Notes: generated by a model from the letters alone, not told the origin. A DNA stretch of 64,000 nt from Pempheris klunzingeri (GCF_042242105.1 NC_092013.1:15741618-15805617); one strand, 5' to 3'; positions 35,094 through 48,600 are shown, counted from the first letter of the stretch. Translations and numbers: made by a program.

Positions 35094-37608
35094 ATGGTTT
35101 CAAGTGCCTTGTACAGTCTAGTGTGTGTTGTCTGTGTGGTCCTGCTCCCGGCTGTATGGGGTGAGTTGTACTCTGGTGTTTTTCTTCCACAGGTTTTCGA
35201 CCTTTAGGACTTCACAGTCATACAGCGACTGTCACAAAGTCAAACCAGTCAAGTCAGATCAGTTCATAACCAGGTGTCACAGTTTCATAACTACAACGTT
35301 GATTTCACCTCTCAGTGAGAATGAGGCTTGTTTTGAGCCTGTGTGCGCATATACTAGGAGGAAAATGAGACAACTGGAAGTTAAGCTTTCAGTCTGATCA
35401 GTTCTGACTGTAACTCCTTAATCTCTCACCGCTCCTCACCATGGCCTTGTGTTTTATATGTTACAGCTGATGACTGCAGCAGCTATAGGGACGCGGATGG
35501 TTACTACCATGATTCTCAGCAATGCCTCAGTCCTGAGTTCTGCTGTGGGAACTGCAACCAAAAATTCTGCTGCACTGAAAAGAAATACAGTTTAACTCAA
35601 GAAAGCTGCCCTGGAAGGTGTTTCCCTGCTTCCCTGCTGAACCTGTGTTTCACTCTACACCATACAGAGATGGGGAAAAAAACTACAGTTATAGGATATG
35701 ACACAATATCAGCATGTAATTGTTTCTACATTTATTAAAATTGCCCTTTTTTCTGTGTTTCTTTTCCTTAGGTCTGGCTATGCTAAAAAAACCAGCACTG
35801 CTGTGATTCTGGGAAGCATCTTCGGGTCTATTTTTCTCATCATTCTTTGCATTGTCATCGTCTGCTGTGTGGCTCCTTGCTGCCTCTTCTACAAGAAATG
35901 TCGAAAAGGACGCAGCCAAAGGCACCAAAGTAGGACATATATCTGGTTACAGTTTATCTTCAGCAACTACAGTCTAAAACATTGTTTCCATACAGTAAAT
36001 ACAAGCCAAAGATTTGACAATTTAGCTTCCTTGCCAAGCGTTGTGCTAAATATGAAGCTATCTGAGCTAAGCTAGCTTAGCTTAGCACAAGCTAGCACAC
36101 ACTAAGCTGGCTTAGTTTAGCACAGATGGCACAGTGGGAACACAGGGAAACAGCTAGCCCGACCAAAGGGAAACTAAAGAAGCTAATTAACATGTTGTAT
36201 CTTAATGTAATTCAAACACAGCCAAATTGCCCTTTAATGGGTATGTTGGTGGGACCAATTGGCCGTGCTGATTGTCTGGCCTCGACCAATAAATGATCAG
36301 CTCATTATTTACTGTAAACCGGCAATTTGTCATTTTTTACACGTTCATTTTTGTCCAGATTAAAAAACAAATCACACTGTGTGAATTAGTGAGCTTTGGG
36401 TGTGCTGGCTGGGGGATTGTATTATCTCCGGAGAGAGCCTGCCAACTCTCAGCAAGAAAGAGAATAGTGTTATTATTTCCCAATGTGTCAAACCTTTCCT
36501 GAAACCAAAACAAACACCTGATCTTTTGTTTCACCACAGTGTCCTTGATCAGTGGATGAAATGTTCTCAATTTGTTTCTGTCAGTAAACAAATCGGAGCA
36601 CTTGTATCCAATTTTCAAACCAAACACTATCTATGACGTTAGTTGTAGATGTGAGAAACACCACCACTGCAGTCTACGCTCCCCAGCAGCCTCTCTCCCC
36701 CTCCGGACATCAGCCGTCCTACCCAGGCTACCAGCCTGTACCTGTGCAGCGTGGATATGGAGGATATGAAGGCCCGCCCATCCCTACAGCACCACCACCC
36801 TCCTACATGGAAGCTAGTGAGTTACTTCATGACAATTATACATTTCACAATTCTGCTCAGAAGTTGCTGGTATATTTTAGACTGATTAAACCTGAGAAGA
36901 ATATACAGGTGGAGCAGGCTTGGTTGATGTCACCCTGTTGTCACCCAAGCTAGCCCGCCTGTGCAAACAAGAGGCTGCTGTGTAGCAGTTAGTGCTGTGT
37001 TTTACAGGTACTATGTATCAAGAGGGTTATTTGATGCTTTTTCAGAATTTACTGACAGCAATAATACGTCTGATGATATTCTATATTTTTCATTCTCAAC
37101 AAGTGTTGCACGTTTACCCAAAGGCTGATGAAGGATAACTCATTCCTCTGTGCCATAGAGCTCCACTGTTGTACAAAACCTATAGCGCTTTCATTCAATT
37201 TAATTTAATTTACTATTTACATCCTTATGGCAAAATGTTTGCTAGAAACTATAGTGCCATGGTATTTTATTGCATTATTAGGATTTATTTAAAGAAATAA
37301 AATGACTTCAACAGAGAGGATAGAAAGTCTTGTTACTGGATATGTAGACAATAATGAAAGCAAACACCAATCTAACCTATTGTGATTATTGTTACTGGCC
37401 AACATATCAGTTAGAATAATAAATATTAGTAATTGGGAAAGCAGACCAAATATTTGTTTTTGTCTTTTCAGCTGATCCAGCTCTCTCTCCAGTTGCATTC
37501 AGTCCAGGGTACCCGATGGCCCTCTTTCCCAACCAGCCTTATGCGCCCTCAACACATTTGGACGAACTTGCACAGCCGCCCTACAACCCCTCTTATTGCC
37601 TTAACTGA
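35094..37608 (+). CDS. Second shisa5-like membrane protein, tandem paralog, complete, 5 coding exons
   Basis: Coding exons: 35094-35160, 35467-35617, 35772-35929, 36643-36816, 37472-37608. They total 687 nt, or 228 aa. Intron phases match the upstream shisa5 exactly and the first coding segment is again 67 nt. Residues 1-22 are a signal peptide. Residues 23-70 form a Shisa domain with eight cysteines (26, 42, 48, 49, 52, 57, 58, 70), including FCCGNC and KFCC. Residues about 82-106 are the membrane segment, then [12 protein letters not shown]. The tail is Pro/Tyr-rich with [14 protein letters not shown], a PPxY motif in PPPSYMEA, and a C-terminal [12 protein letters not shown]. Exon 4 uses a weak acceptor (GACGTTAG, poor pyrimidine tract). 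The alternative AG at 36584-36585 gives a stop, so 36643 is preferred. Function is inferred from shisa5: a WW-binding endomembrane adaptor. It is transcribed in the same direction, 3.1 kb downstream. Confidence 0.87.
35985..36235 (+). repeat. Dispersed fish repeat C, in intron 3 of the second shisa5-like gene
   Basis: Landmarks: AGATTTGACAATTTAGCTTC, AAATATGAAGCTATCTGAGC, the GCTAGCTTAGCTTAGCAC block, GGGAAACAGCTAGCCCGACC and GAAGCTAATTAACATG. The same order is found in a copy at 47855-48110. Confidence 0.65.
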
Positions 37609-38272
37609 AAAACCAAAAAGCTTACTAGACCAAAACACTACATGCTTGAAAATCATGGGAATATGAAATGTGTGGATTACATTGTGTTGATGTGGTGGAA
37701 ACACCCTTTACAGGATGCCAAATGAATTATATCTTGGGAAATCTAGTTTTTATTTTGCTGCTGCTGCTTTGTATGGGTAAACCTTTTGGAATACGAGTGT
37801 CAGAAATAGTCGTTTGTTTAGCCGTATCCAGTTTTAAAACATGACCACGTTTAAATGGAAGTATTGAATGTCAAAAAATGCCAAGTACAAGTACAACAAC
37901 ACACATTTCAAGACAGGACAGAGAGATAAAATTAAAAAAAAGCTGGAGCATGGGCACAACAGTTAAGGCAGTATTCAATTTTGTGAATTATTTATCTGTA
38001 TTTATTATTAATTTGGATTCATTCACATTCTCCGAACAGATATTAACTTGAGTTGTTGCGCTCGGTCTTGGTTTCTTCTTCAACAAGAACTTTGGGCTTT
38101 TCTTCCTGTCAGAGGCACCTTGAACTGTGACGCTGCTAGTAATTTTGATGAAACACCATTAAAGTGCCACTAGAGGTCGCCTCTGCCCTACTTTTATTTT
38201 TTATATAAATAGGATGCTGCATGCTGGTGCTACCAAATCTTGTTATCAAGCATTTTATTTTACATGCAAGAC

Positions 38273-38278
38273 AATAAA
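38273..38278 (+). promoter_or_regulatory. Likely poly(A) signal of the second shisa5-like gene
   Basis: AATAAA in ACAATAAAGTCTGTTTTGTC, 665 nt after the stop. The intervening 37609-38272 shows no other gene and is taken as 3'UTR. Confidence 0.55.
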
Positions 38279-38538
38279 GTCTGTTTTGTCCTCCTCTTGG
38301 ATACATGGTTGGTTGTCCTTTTCAGTGACTCTATAGAGGCCCATCTATACGCTATAAGTCTGATGGGTATAATGCAGGAACACTGGTTTATCCTCTGTTG
38401 TTTTTGATTACTGTAATAAAACTTGATTTTTTCAAACACTACAAAGTACTTAGACTGAGTAAATATATAGCTCCATAGTACTAAAATAAGCCACATGGGT
38501 CTGTTGACACTAACAACTCTGTAAAAACAAAAAACTGT

Positions 38539-38627
38539 AAAAACAAAGAAATGCATTTCACAATCACTGGATATGCTTTGGATTACAGAACATCTCCAGT
38601 GATTGTGAAATGCATTTCTTTGTTTTT
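38539..38627. repeat. Perfect 33-bp inverted repeat with 23-nt loop
   Basis: The left arm (38539-38571) and right arm (38595-38627) are exact reverse complements over 33 nt; the core words are AAATGCATTTCACAATCACT and its complement. The loop is 38572-38594. Pairing resumes for a few bases beyond a single mismatch inside the loop. It lies 0.26 kb downstream of the shisa5-like poly(A) signal. Transcribed either way it would form a long stable hairpin. Confidence 0.9.
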
Positions 38628-40109
38628 TCAGTCCAAGTTCAAGTTCATTTAGTCTCGTTCGGGGACGCTCAGATTACTAAAACTTACTTTTCATCCCGAC
38701 ATAAATCCTGTGTTTGGTCTTTGTGGTTGCTGTTGAAGAAACTGGTGCTGTGAGAATGATATGATGCTGTTAAAGGCTGTGGTTATTACGACTTATTTAT
38801 AATTGTATAATGCTTTGCTTGATTATGGGATAACTGCCGTTTGTTAATGCATTCGTGATATCTGATTTTTTCTGACACAGAAATCATGGTTTGCAGAACA
38901 CAAGTGCAGTCAAATGTTTGACTCCATAATCACTCTGAGGTCACATGTAAAGGGACAAACCTGGGTGATTTCCCGGAGTTTATATATTTTCTTTAATAAA
39001 ATGACATTTTTGACAACATGAAGCATCTTCAGATTGCGGGTCAACAATTCACAAAAGCCTCCAGACCCATCAGACAATATCAGCTGTCTCTTTTATAAGT
39101 AATGTTGTTACGCTAAATGTTATTACGTACAGTGAGACAAAACCACTGTGCCCAGTTTAGCCTCTTCCTGCAGGATCCTGTGTGGTTAAATAGCCAGAGT
39201 GGGTGCGCTTGCATTTAATCCCATAATAACCAGCACCACTCCCCCACTATCCATTAATCAATACAGTAATAGTGCTGACTACGGCTATCTCAGTCATCGA
39301 AGTGACAGGGGGCTATAACATAACAGGAAAAATGACCCTGCCTGTATGTGCTGCTCCCCGCTCTAAAATAAGATCTCTCCTTGAGGTGTGGCTCAGACTG
39401 CTAATGAGCGCTTGTGTGACGATGCCAGTGTCATGGACGATGAGGCAGATAATTTTTACCGCCAGTCTTCACTACTGTTCTGATCCTTTCCATCCTTTTC
39501 TTCTTCTCTTGTTCCCTCTTCTTCCATCCTTCACTCTGACTGTGCTTTGTTCTGCGTGAAGGCATTCTTGTCTGGCCTCCTGCCCGAGCTGCCATTAAGA
39601 TGATTTCAACATTTTCTCCTCATCCCACACAATTCCTCTCCCCTTTTCCTCCTTTTCCTCTGTTCTGTGGAATTCTTTTGGCATTTATAGTTCAAATCTG
39701 AGCTGTTTGGCACATGGAGAACGAACAAGGGTCTTGCACTATGTTTTTGGATATCAGAGTCAACCTTTTGATCAGGGTTTAGATCATTATTCAGGACTCT
39801 GCACAGAACCAGTGAGATGTGTGTGGGAGCAACTGCTGACAAAAGCACAAACTCCCCAGTGCGTGCTCATACTCTGGCCAAGATGATCCAAAGAGATACA
39901 GGCACGCAGAACTTTCCCACATGCTTGGAAACACAAACAAACTTGACAGCATTATTTATTTTCGATATTTTTAAATCTATTCCATCGCCAAGGATAAGTG
40001 ATAAAGCATTTGCAACATTATTAATGTTCAGATATTCTTACATCCTTTGTGTGTTGACAAATTTCCACTTTTGGTACAAAAGGCTGAGCTACTGAATTTT
40101 GTTTTAACA

Positions 40110-40500
40110 GTATTAACCATGTTTGCTGGGTGGAGTGTAGCAATATTTTGCGCAGACATTCATGGTCCCAAGAGGATGAAGACTTCCAGCTCTCCATACC
40201 AGCACCGTCAGCAGGCTAACATTTTTCATTTTGAGTAAAATATCCCAACAGCTATTGGATGGATTTACATGAATTTTGACACTCACATTCATGTCCCCCT
40301 CAGGATGATTTGTAACATTGTTGGTGATCCCATGAGTTAAACAAGCCAACATTTTTATTTGTCCAGTGCTTTGGTTTATGACAAAATACCCACAAAACTA
40401 TTGACATTGCCACCAGCCTTGGCTGTACTACATTGTATACTTGCTAAACATCAGCATGTTAGTATAGTCACTGTGAGCATGTTAATGTGCTGAAATTAGC
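40110..40500 (-). repeat. Dispersed fish repeat B, inverted copy
   Basis: Contains ATTCATGTCCCCCTCAGGAT, ATATCCCAACAGCTATTGGA and CATCAGCATGTTAGTATAG, the reverse complements of landmarks in the forward copies at 46.3 and 60.1 kb (TCCTGAGGGGAACATAAATA and TAACATGCTGATGTTTAGC). Confidence 0.65.
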
Positions 40501-41461
40501 ACTTTATTTTTTTGATTTTATTTGGATTATTACTGCAGGACTGTTGTATTAGATTGCATTAGTTTTAGCTAGGTGTACTAATAAACAGACTCATGTGCAT
40601 CAGCTATTTTTTTGAATACCACATCAGGACAGCAGGGGGCAGAGGGTGTTTGATGCAAGGAGAAGATCAGTTACATCCCTCCTGTAACCTGATGTGTATA
40701 GACATTGATGATGGTGCCCAGAGACACTAATCTTTGCTCAATTTTAATCCTCCTTAATGTGCAAGTTTTATTAAGGAGCTTTGCTACGTCTTTGTCAAAG
40801 CTCAAATTTCTCAGCTGAATTTTCAGGCAATGAAATCACAGCACATGATTTAGTTACCAGGAGGTTCTCTGCAAGAAAACAAAACAGCCAAAGTTGAGGA
40901 TGTCCTTAATGATTACAACAACATTGGTTTGTCCATGTTATATAAAGACTTTCTGGAAGGGCTGCTGGAAAAGAGATTTAGAGCTAATAGTTTAAGTAAT
41001 GAGGAATGGCTGTGTTTTGCTCTCATCAACTCAAACCCACACTTACAAAAAAAAGCAACAAAGAAACATTAAACTTCATAAATATAGATGTTATGGTTGA
41101 ATTGTTGTATTGGACTGCATTACATGGCACAGTTGTACCTAATAAAGTGGCCAGTGGTTGTACATTACACATCAAAAAAGTTCAACAATGAACTCTGAGA
41201 TGGGTAAAGCAGAAGTGCATTTTATTGTTCATGTGCTGTAATCCTGCGGTACGTTTCAACCTCTGTGACCAGTATAAAATATTTACCTCTTCACTTTGAC
41301 ACATCACCTCTGCTCTATCTACTCGGCACAAGCGAGTCAGGCCTGTGGGATGAGTTCAGAAAGAAATCTTGCACTTTCAGCTGCAAGAAAATGTTTAACA
41401 TCTAATTGGAAATATGGATATCCATCTGTAAAATCTCACTCACTAATATGAATTCTAAAGT

Positions 41462-41485
41462 CACACACACACACACACACACACA
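41462..41485. repeat. (CA)n microsatellite
   Basis: 24 nt of uninterrupted CA. Confidence 0.95.
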
Positions 41486-42229
41486 AGGGCAAGTCCTCCC
41501 TCAACATCAAGTATTTCATCGTCTCATGTCGTTGGTGTGCAACTGCTGTGTGTGAGGTTTATTGTGTGGAACAGTTGAGGTGACACACTGACAGCTGCAC
41601 ACAGATAGACTCAAAAGAAATCAGCTGGTTAAAACAGCAGCTGTGGGTGAGCAGGCATAATGTTGTTTGAGCTGCTCATTTAAAAAAATGTATGAAAAAC
41701 CAGCTGTAAAACCCTTATAATTCATACTGGTGAACATATAAGATACACTTGATGAGCTTTGTTGGAGTACTTCAATTTTCCTGATTATGTCTCTGTGGAC
41801 ATTGCTCTGTCACAGCACATACATTTCTCCCACTCTCCCTTTCCAGAAGAGCTAAAGGTCTGTAATAAAGTTTCCTGGGTCACTGTGCACATTTCGACCC
41901 CCTTTGTCTCCCACATTCATTCCAGATCGCTGCCACCAGAAGTCAGATGTCGAGGCTTTCAAGCTCAGAGTGGGAAAAAAGACCCTTTAACATTTTTCAT
42001 CTGTCTGGCTTTTTAACCTTCAACATTGTACCTCAGGTTTTTTCTCCCAACAAGCACCTGCACCAACGAGTAGCCACAGTAAGAGGCAGTTTGGACCGTG
42101 TGAACTCAACAGATAAAACAGTCTGCTGTCTTTTCACCCTCTCGCTCTCTATTCAATAGCCTCCAAGTATCTTGACAACCTTGCCTGGTATTTTGGCAGC
42201 AGTCCCTTGAGTGTTGATGTCAGCTGAGA

Positions 42230-42622
42230 GAGGGGAGGGAGGGCGGTGGGGGGACTGAAAGACAGAGGGGAGGGGGAGGAGTGAGCGGGCTATTCAAGGC
42301 ACTTGTCCTCTGTCTCCCTCGGAGCTTAGAGGAGGGGGAGGCGCACATGCATTGAGAGAAACACGCTCACACACACACACATATACTAGATGCAGCCACA
42401 TTTTCACAGCCTGCTCTTCAGACTGACAGCAGCAAACGGAGTTGAGAGCCAGCACAACTGAGCGAGTGAGGAAGAGAAAGAGGATTGGAAACAAGGGAGG
42501 CATCCACAGAGGAGAGGACAGGAGAGGAGACTACACAGGATTTTTCTCTTTTAGCTCTCTGGGAGCCATAAAAGGAATCTCCCTTGTACTCCTCTTGAAC
42601 TGAACTTGCTCTGCACCTTGCT
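42230..42622 (+). promoter_or_regulatory. itga7: itga7 promoter / 5'UTR region, purine-rich
   Basis: A strongly purine-rich strip (GGGAGGGAGGGCGGTGGGGG at about 42233-42252, then GAGGGGAGGGGGAGGAGTGAG) precedes the start codon by about 350 nt, with more GA-rich sequence up to 42530. No TATA box at a credible distance was found. GC/GA-boxes of this type suit Sp1/MAZ-like factors. The transcription start is not placed. Confidence 0.4.
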
Positions 42623-45600
42623 ATGGCAGCCCCGGTGGGACATGGGTGCTCCCCTTCATCTTGTTCACCTCATCCTTGGACTGCCATCCTCTGGGCTCTG
42701 CTGACCCTTTTGAGCCAAGTGTGGGGCTTTAACCTGGATACTACTCACACATTGCACAAGTTGGGAGACCATGGCACTTTTTTTGGTTTCTCTCTAGCAC
42801 TTCACCAACAGCTTACACCAGAGCCCCAGAGCTGGTGAGTGGGTCAATGCGGCACTGAGCTTGCCCTGTGTGTCCTGTGTGTTTTTGACTTTTTGTTGCA
42901 CCTTACACCCTCATTTTACATTTTATCTGCTCCTGCTCCTCATGCAAAATGTTCATTATACCATTCATTTTCATTTTTAGGGCAGTGTTTAGATGAAATT
43001 TGAGATGTGTGGCTATTATAGTCAGCATTTCTATGCTGCACCAGTCCTTGGATTTGCTAAATCATTGTAAGACCCATAACTCTGAACTGGGTGCAGGAGT
43101 TTTAGCATGTTTATGTGCAGCACAGAAGAGCTCTGACTTAATAGTCAATGATTTACAGTGAGTGTAGGGTGTACAAGAGCAGGCTTGCTGAATCAGCTAT
43201 CGAGCAGTGATTTCTGATGAAGGGAAAAAAGGGCTGCAGTTCATGTCTGAGGCTGACTTCACGCTAGGGGAGTGGAGATGCTATGATCGTGTCCATAGTG
43301 TGTCTGTATGTGTTCATGGGTGAGCTGTGCTTGTGGGTTTGCTTGTCCTTGTTTGTTCTCTAATCCGCTGTTTGCCAACAGCTGTTTTGATGTGTCTTCC
43401 AGTGTGACTGGAGCACCCATAGGTCCTGTTCCCGTCCTCCAGAACTCATGAATAAATTATAACAACAGGTCTGTTTGTACATCTTTGGAAATGTTTACTG
43501 CACAACTGTAAATAAGAAGCAGCCTTAATTTAACTAAGCTTTGCGGTTAACATTGAAGGACGGGAATGCGAAGATGTAAATATTTTATCTAATGAGGCGC
43601 TGGAGAGAACTGATATGTTCATGGCATTTTAAAGGGTCTTTATATTCATCCATACTGTTTTTTCCACTACAAATTCATTTGGCACAGTTATAGCCATTAT
43701 AGATGCCCCTATATATTAACAACCTCAAGAGCTTTTGTTTCCTTTAATACTTCAGAAATATGGTACTCCAATATATCCAGTGGTGGAGGAATGATTCATA
43801 TACTTTACCGACTGTTTGTAAAAGCAGCAGTACTACAGTGTAAAAATATTCTAGTTCAGAAAGTATCAAAAGTAAAAGTATTTGTTGTGCAGAACATTTT
43901 GCTGCTGTAGTTGGTTGTGGTGAAGCTACGTTTCATGACTTTTTATAGTTTTATTTATGACAACATGTCATTTTTATTAGACCATCACGCAGAAGACGAT
44001 GTTTTACATGTAAAATCTTAATCTGGAAAATAACCAGTAACTATGCAACTAAATCAGTGGAGTAAAAAGTACAAAATTGCTCTCTGAGGTGTAGCAGGGA
44101 GGAGATATAAAGTTTGGAAGGCAGATTATAGAAGAGCAACAAAAATAAATGTTAAAAGCTTTTGAATAAGGGAATTAATTTACTACGGGTCCCTGTTTTG
44201 GAGCTCCATATTTAACTGTTGGCTCCTCAGTTTACTCGGGCTGGAGTCATCCTGTCGCCTGGTAAGACCAATGACATCAGCACCCACACAGACATATAGA
44301 CAGTCAAAGCGACAGTCATGTCAGCCCTCTGAAACCTGCTCGCGGTCCAGCAGCATTCCTGGAACTTATTTTAATAACTCACAATGAGCTCCAAGTACTT
44401 TATCGCTCACTACTGTGGCCTGTTGCAATTTCCAATGGAGGAAGACTGTTGAGAAAATGTCTGTGCTACACCAGCAGAGCTAGTGCCAGGGGGAGAGAGT
44501 CAATAAACTATGACTTGCTGATGTGATGCATCTACTGGAAGAGAGTGGGATGAGCAATGCTGCTGCCAGTATGCATTGATGACTTTATAATGATTTCATC
44601 CCTGTCCCAACACCAAACTGTATCTTGCAAACTCAGTTTTCCCAACATGAAGATTACTGTTGTGTGAAAACCACAAATCTCCAACATGATGACTTTTCAT
44701 TAGCTAATAAATGTAGTCCTGTTTTCAGGTTCAACCGTTGTTTTTTTGTCTTTGCTAGTGTCAAGTTATTGATTATAGCTGCTTTTAGTTTACACCTGAC
44801 CAGTGACTCTGCAGACAGCCAGGAGTGAAATTCTGCTGGTGATACAGTTTTTTTCATTTATTTATGTAATTGTTTCTATATCAACATAAAACACATAGAC
44901 ATTGAATATACTGAGCATAAAATGATTATGTCAGCCTATAAAATACCCACTGATGACATGGGGATGATTTGGACTGTAGGCGTTCAAAACAGTTTCAAGA
45001 TGATATTATTACCCTCTCAGAGAAAGAAATTTACTATTCAGATACCAACACTGCAATTATCTTTCCTGTCTGAATAATACATTTCCATTAAGCTTTGCGC
45101 TAGTGCCCTCTCTGTGTTATTGCAGCTCAAATTTGGGAGTTTAGTTTCTGAGGTACTCCCATTTTCATCTCTGTTCTTCTGATGCACTGTCTTGAAACAA
45201 TTTGCCTCAAACTTATTGTAATTAGATGCTATTGACTCATTTTGCCTTTGTGTGGGTTTAGGTTACTGTCGCCTGTGGTCATACTATGTTTCTTTGTGTG
45301 TGTGTGTGTGTGTGTGTGTGTTTCATCGGATTAAAAGGTGAAAATGATATTACCTCTTTGATGCTTTGTCACATGCTTACTCATTGCTGTATTACACACG
45401 CCATAATGCTAAAGTGCGAATAGAAATCAGCTTAGTCATATTGTCACTAAAGTTTCACCTCTGATTTAAGACTTGCACAGTTTGTTGGAGGATCAGGAAA
45501 AAAGTTTTCTTTGAAGCATCAGAGAAGTCTGAGTGTCTCTTCAAAAGCAGGGCCACACAATGTCAGAACCAACATTCATCTTCAGATGCAGCTGGCAGGT

Positions 45601-48600
45601 TTATGGAATGAATGTCTTTTTGTTCCGTTTTACAGTATCTCTTCAGTACAAGGACTATGAGTGCCGCAAAACCTACTGCTCCTTTTCAGCATGGTGGCAA
45701 AGGCCAAGGCCAAAGGTCAACCCATGTGACACAATGATCTCATATTGACTGATGTGCTGTAATGAGATCTTGTTCAGTGACATGTTGGAAGGAAGTAAAT
45801 GTATGCCACACTCAGACGGGGATAAGAGCCTCGATCTGGCTTCTGTAGCGTTTCCATGTGATCTGTCTTGGTTGTTTTTGCTCTGAGGAAGAGGCCCCAA
45901 GCTGGACTTAAGGGGCTTCTCCTGCTGCGGCTGCTGATGCCAGACAGGGAATGAGATGAGAGGGTATTTAAGTCGTAGTTATGTGTGTGTCTGCTATTTA
46001 TACTGCCATGAGAAGTGCTTCCGCTAATAGTTCCCTGCCTGGTGAAGACAGGAAGCCCCCTGAGCTTCATCCCACCACTGCCAATCCTCCTGAATTCAGC
46101 TACTGCTTGTTTATATATCGTAGCCAAACAACATAAAACGTAAACTTCAGAACAACAACATAATCCACCTTTATGATATGATAAACTTTCACCACATTTA
46201 AAACAACAAGTTGTACAGTAAGTGCATCAAAGGGACTTAATGCCTTTTGTTCTTACATTTTCTACTCCCTTTTACTACTTAACAAGACCAAGAGTCTACA
46301 GCTATGCCAGCGGGTCTGTTAGGGTGCATCTACAGACAGCTACACTTTGAACTAAATGCTAATGTTAGTATGCTTACATGCTCACAGAGCTCCTGATTAA
46401 ACCAGGGCTCAGAGTCTACAGCCATGCTAGTGGTTCCATGAGGCTGTGCTGCTTACAGCTGTGCTTGGAGCTAAATGCTAACAACATTGCTAGATGCTAA
46501 CATGATCACAATGACATTAGGATCAAGCTGATGTGGAGCAGGTATAATGTTTACCATGCTAACTATATTAGTTTAACATGTTAGCATTCCTATGAGAATG
46601 ACATTAGTTTTGCAGGTGTTCAACCAAAGTATTGGACAGACTAACATTTTGCTCTGATGATGATGTAGAAGAAAAGTCAAGGCATCACCAGAGTTACTAC
46701 AACTCATCCTGAGGGGAACATAAATACTATGCACCAAATTTCATAGCAATCCATTTAATAGTTGTTGAGATGTTTCAGTTGAGATCAAAGTGCTGGACCA
46801 ATCGACAGACCCCTAGTGCCACTCCTGGAGCCATGCTGCTAGCATGACTAATATAACACTATGCTGCACTGCTGATAATCAATATTCAGGGTAAACTGAT
46901 TCTACATACTGCAAGCTTTTAATGTCAAACGTCAATATACTTAGGACAGACCCATGCCAGCACGATATGGCATGAAGCCTTCTGCATATATTAATGCTAG
47001 TTCACTGCTGAAGGCACGTAAATCATACTGTACCCATCATGTATGCTGCACAGCCCCGAGCCTTACAGTTTCATATAATTTCTTCATATTGATCTCTTCC
47101 TCATGATTTAATGTACAGGTCTTTTCCGTGTGAGAGTGCTTTGACAAAAGTGGGGGGATGGCAGCTCTGCTTTGCTACTCTGATATAGGTCACAAATCAT
47201 CTGTTATTGTTTCTTGCTGAAGGATCTCTGGCCTTGAAAGAAATCTATTGTGCTCATTCTCTATCCTGATCCCATTGTTGGCCTTCCTTTGTGTTATGTT
47301 TGAATCATATCAGTAGTTTCCTCTTTCTGGACATATCTTTTATTGGCTAGATTAACACTGCCTTTTTTTTTTTTCTCAGCTGAATTTGTTTTTGGGTGCT
47401 TCATAGCCATACACTAGCTATGTCATTAGACTGTGATTTAAGATACTGTCAGGCTGTTGATGTGAGCAGACATAAAGTTGGCTGCACTGCATTGCTGCCA
47501 TAGGGAATGCAGAATATTCTCAGGTTGCAGCGAGGTTCAAGTTTGCCATGGACCTGCTTGGATGCCCTCTTTCTCACTGGCAGTGGGGCCACAGGTAGAA
47601 GATAAAATCCCAGACATCTAGTCTGGAGTTCGGTTTCACTGGCTCTGAAAGAATCTAAAACAGAGCTTTCTGAAGCTGAACAAATCCTCTCATTGAACTG
47701 GAGGCTTGATTAGCACAGCTTAAAAAACAAGAGTGGAGCGTGGAAGTGGATTTTGGATGACCTCCAAAAAGGTTACAGAGATTGCAAGAGAAGTCGAATG
47801 CAAAAGATAAGACACTCTGCACTGTGCAGGTTTAAGTCATTAGGAGGTAATATTAACAAAAGTTTGACATTTTGGTGAATATGCTGATTTACTTTCCTCG
47901 TGAGAGTTAGATTAGAGGATTGATATCACTCCCAGCTAAAACTAGAAGCTGGTTAGCTTAGCTTTGCATACAGACTGGAAATAGTCCAGTAGCAACAAAA
48001 GCCATCCAACAGCAACTCTGAAGCTCTTGCTTGTTTAATTGATATAAAAGTGAAAGTATAACAGGACACGTTGAGTCTGCATGGGGGATTATACACTAAA
48101 CTATCTTTTGGCCGATTGCGGTGACTTCCTAAAGACGTTCAGACACGGGAGAGGCATTGATCTTCTTATCTAACTCTGCAAGACAGTAAAGGACTTTACT
48201 GATTAATTGTGAAAATCAACAATGCATTTGGCTGTTGCTTCTACAAGTTAAACACAATATCGTCTGTACCTTCCAGTGCCATGTCTTGTTTAATACACAT
48301 ATAAATGAGTGTAATGGGGGCTCACCATAACTGCTTGACACATTCATAACACAATGAAGAATTTCTGGGGGGCTAATTTGCATTAAAATAGTCAAATAAA
48401 AGCCGCTTTTTCAGCCTCAGCTTAAGAGTTGGGAATGAACCTTCCCCCGTTTCCCTCCCCAATTCAATTCATGATTTTTCTCCTGCTCCCGCTCTCTCTC
48501 TTTCCCTCTTGTGGCTAAATCTCCTAGAGACCATTCATGCGAAACCTCGTAAATGTAGGAGCTAACCCTGTTGTAGAGCTTATTTATATGAGAGATCAGA

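Larger units (their letters stand above)
38640..42220. other. Intergenic region between the shisa5-like pair and itga7
   Basis: No gene supported. It contains dispersed repeat B (40110-40500), a (CA)n run (41462-41485) and unremarkable AT-rich DNA. Frames of up to 95 codons (39272-39559, 39817-40095) lack family resemblance. Confidence 0.55.

Noticed and set aside
45774-46127. 117-codon minus-strand frame rich in Ser/Arg
   Set aside because: No known family and no start context. The dipeptide bias is mild, and it lies next to repeat B in a large intron.
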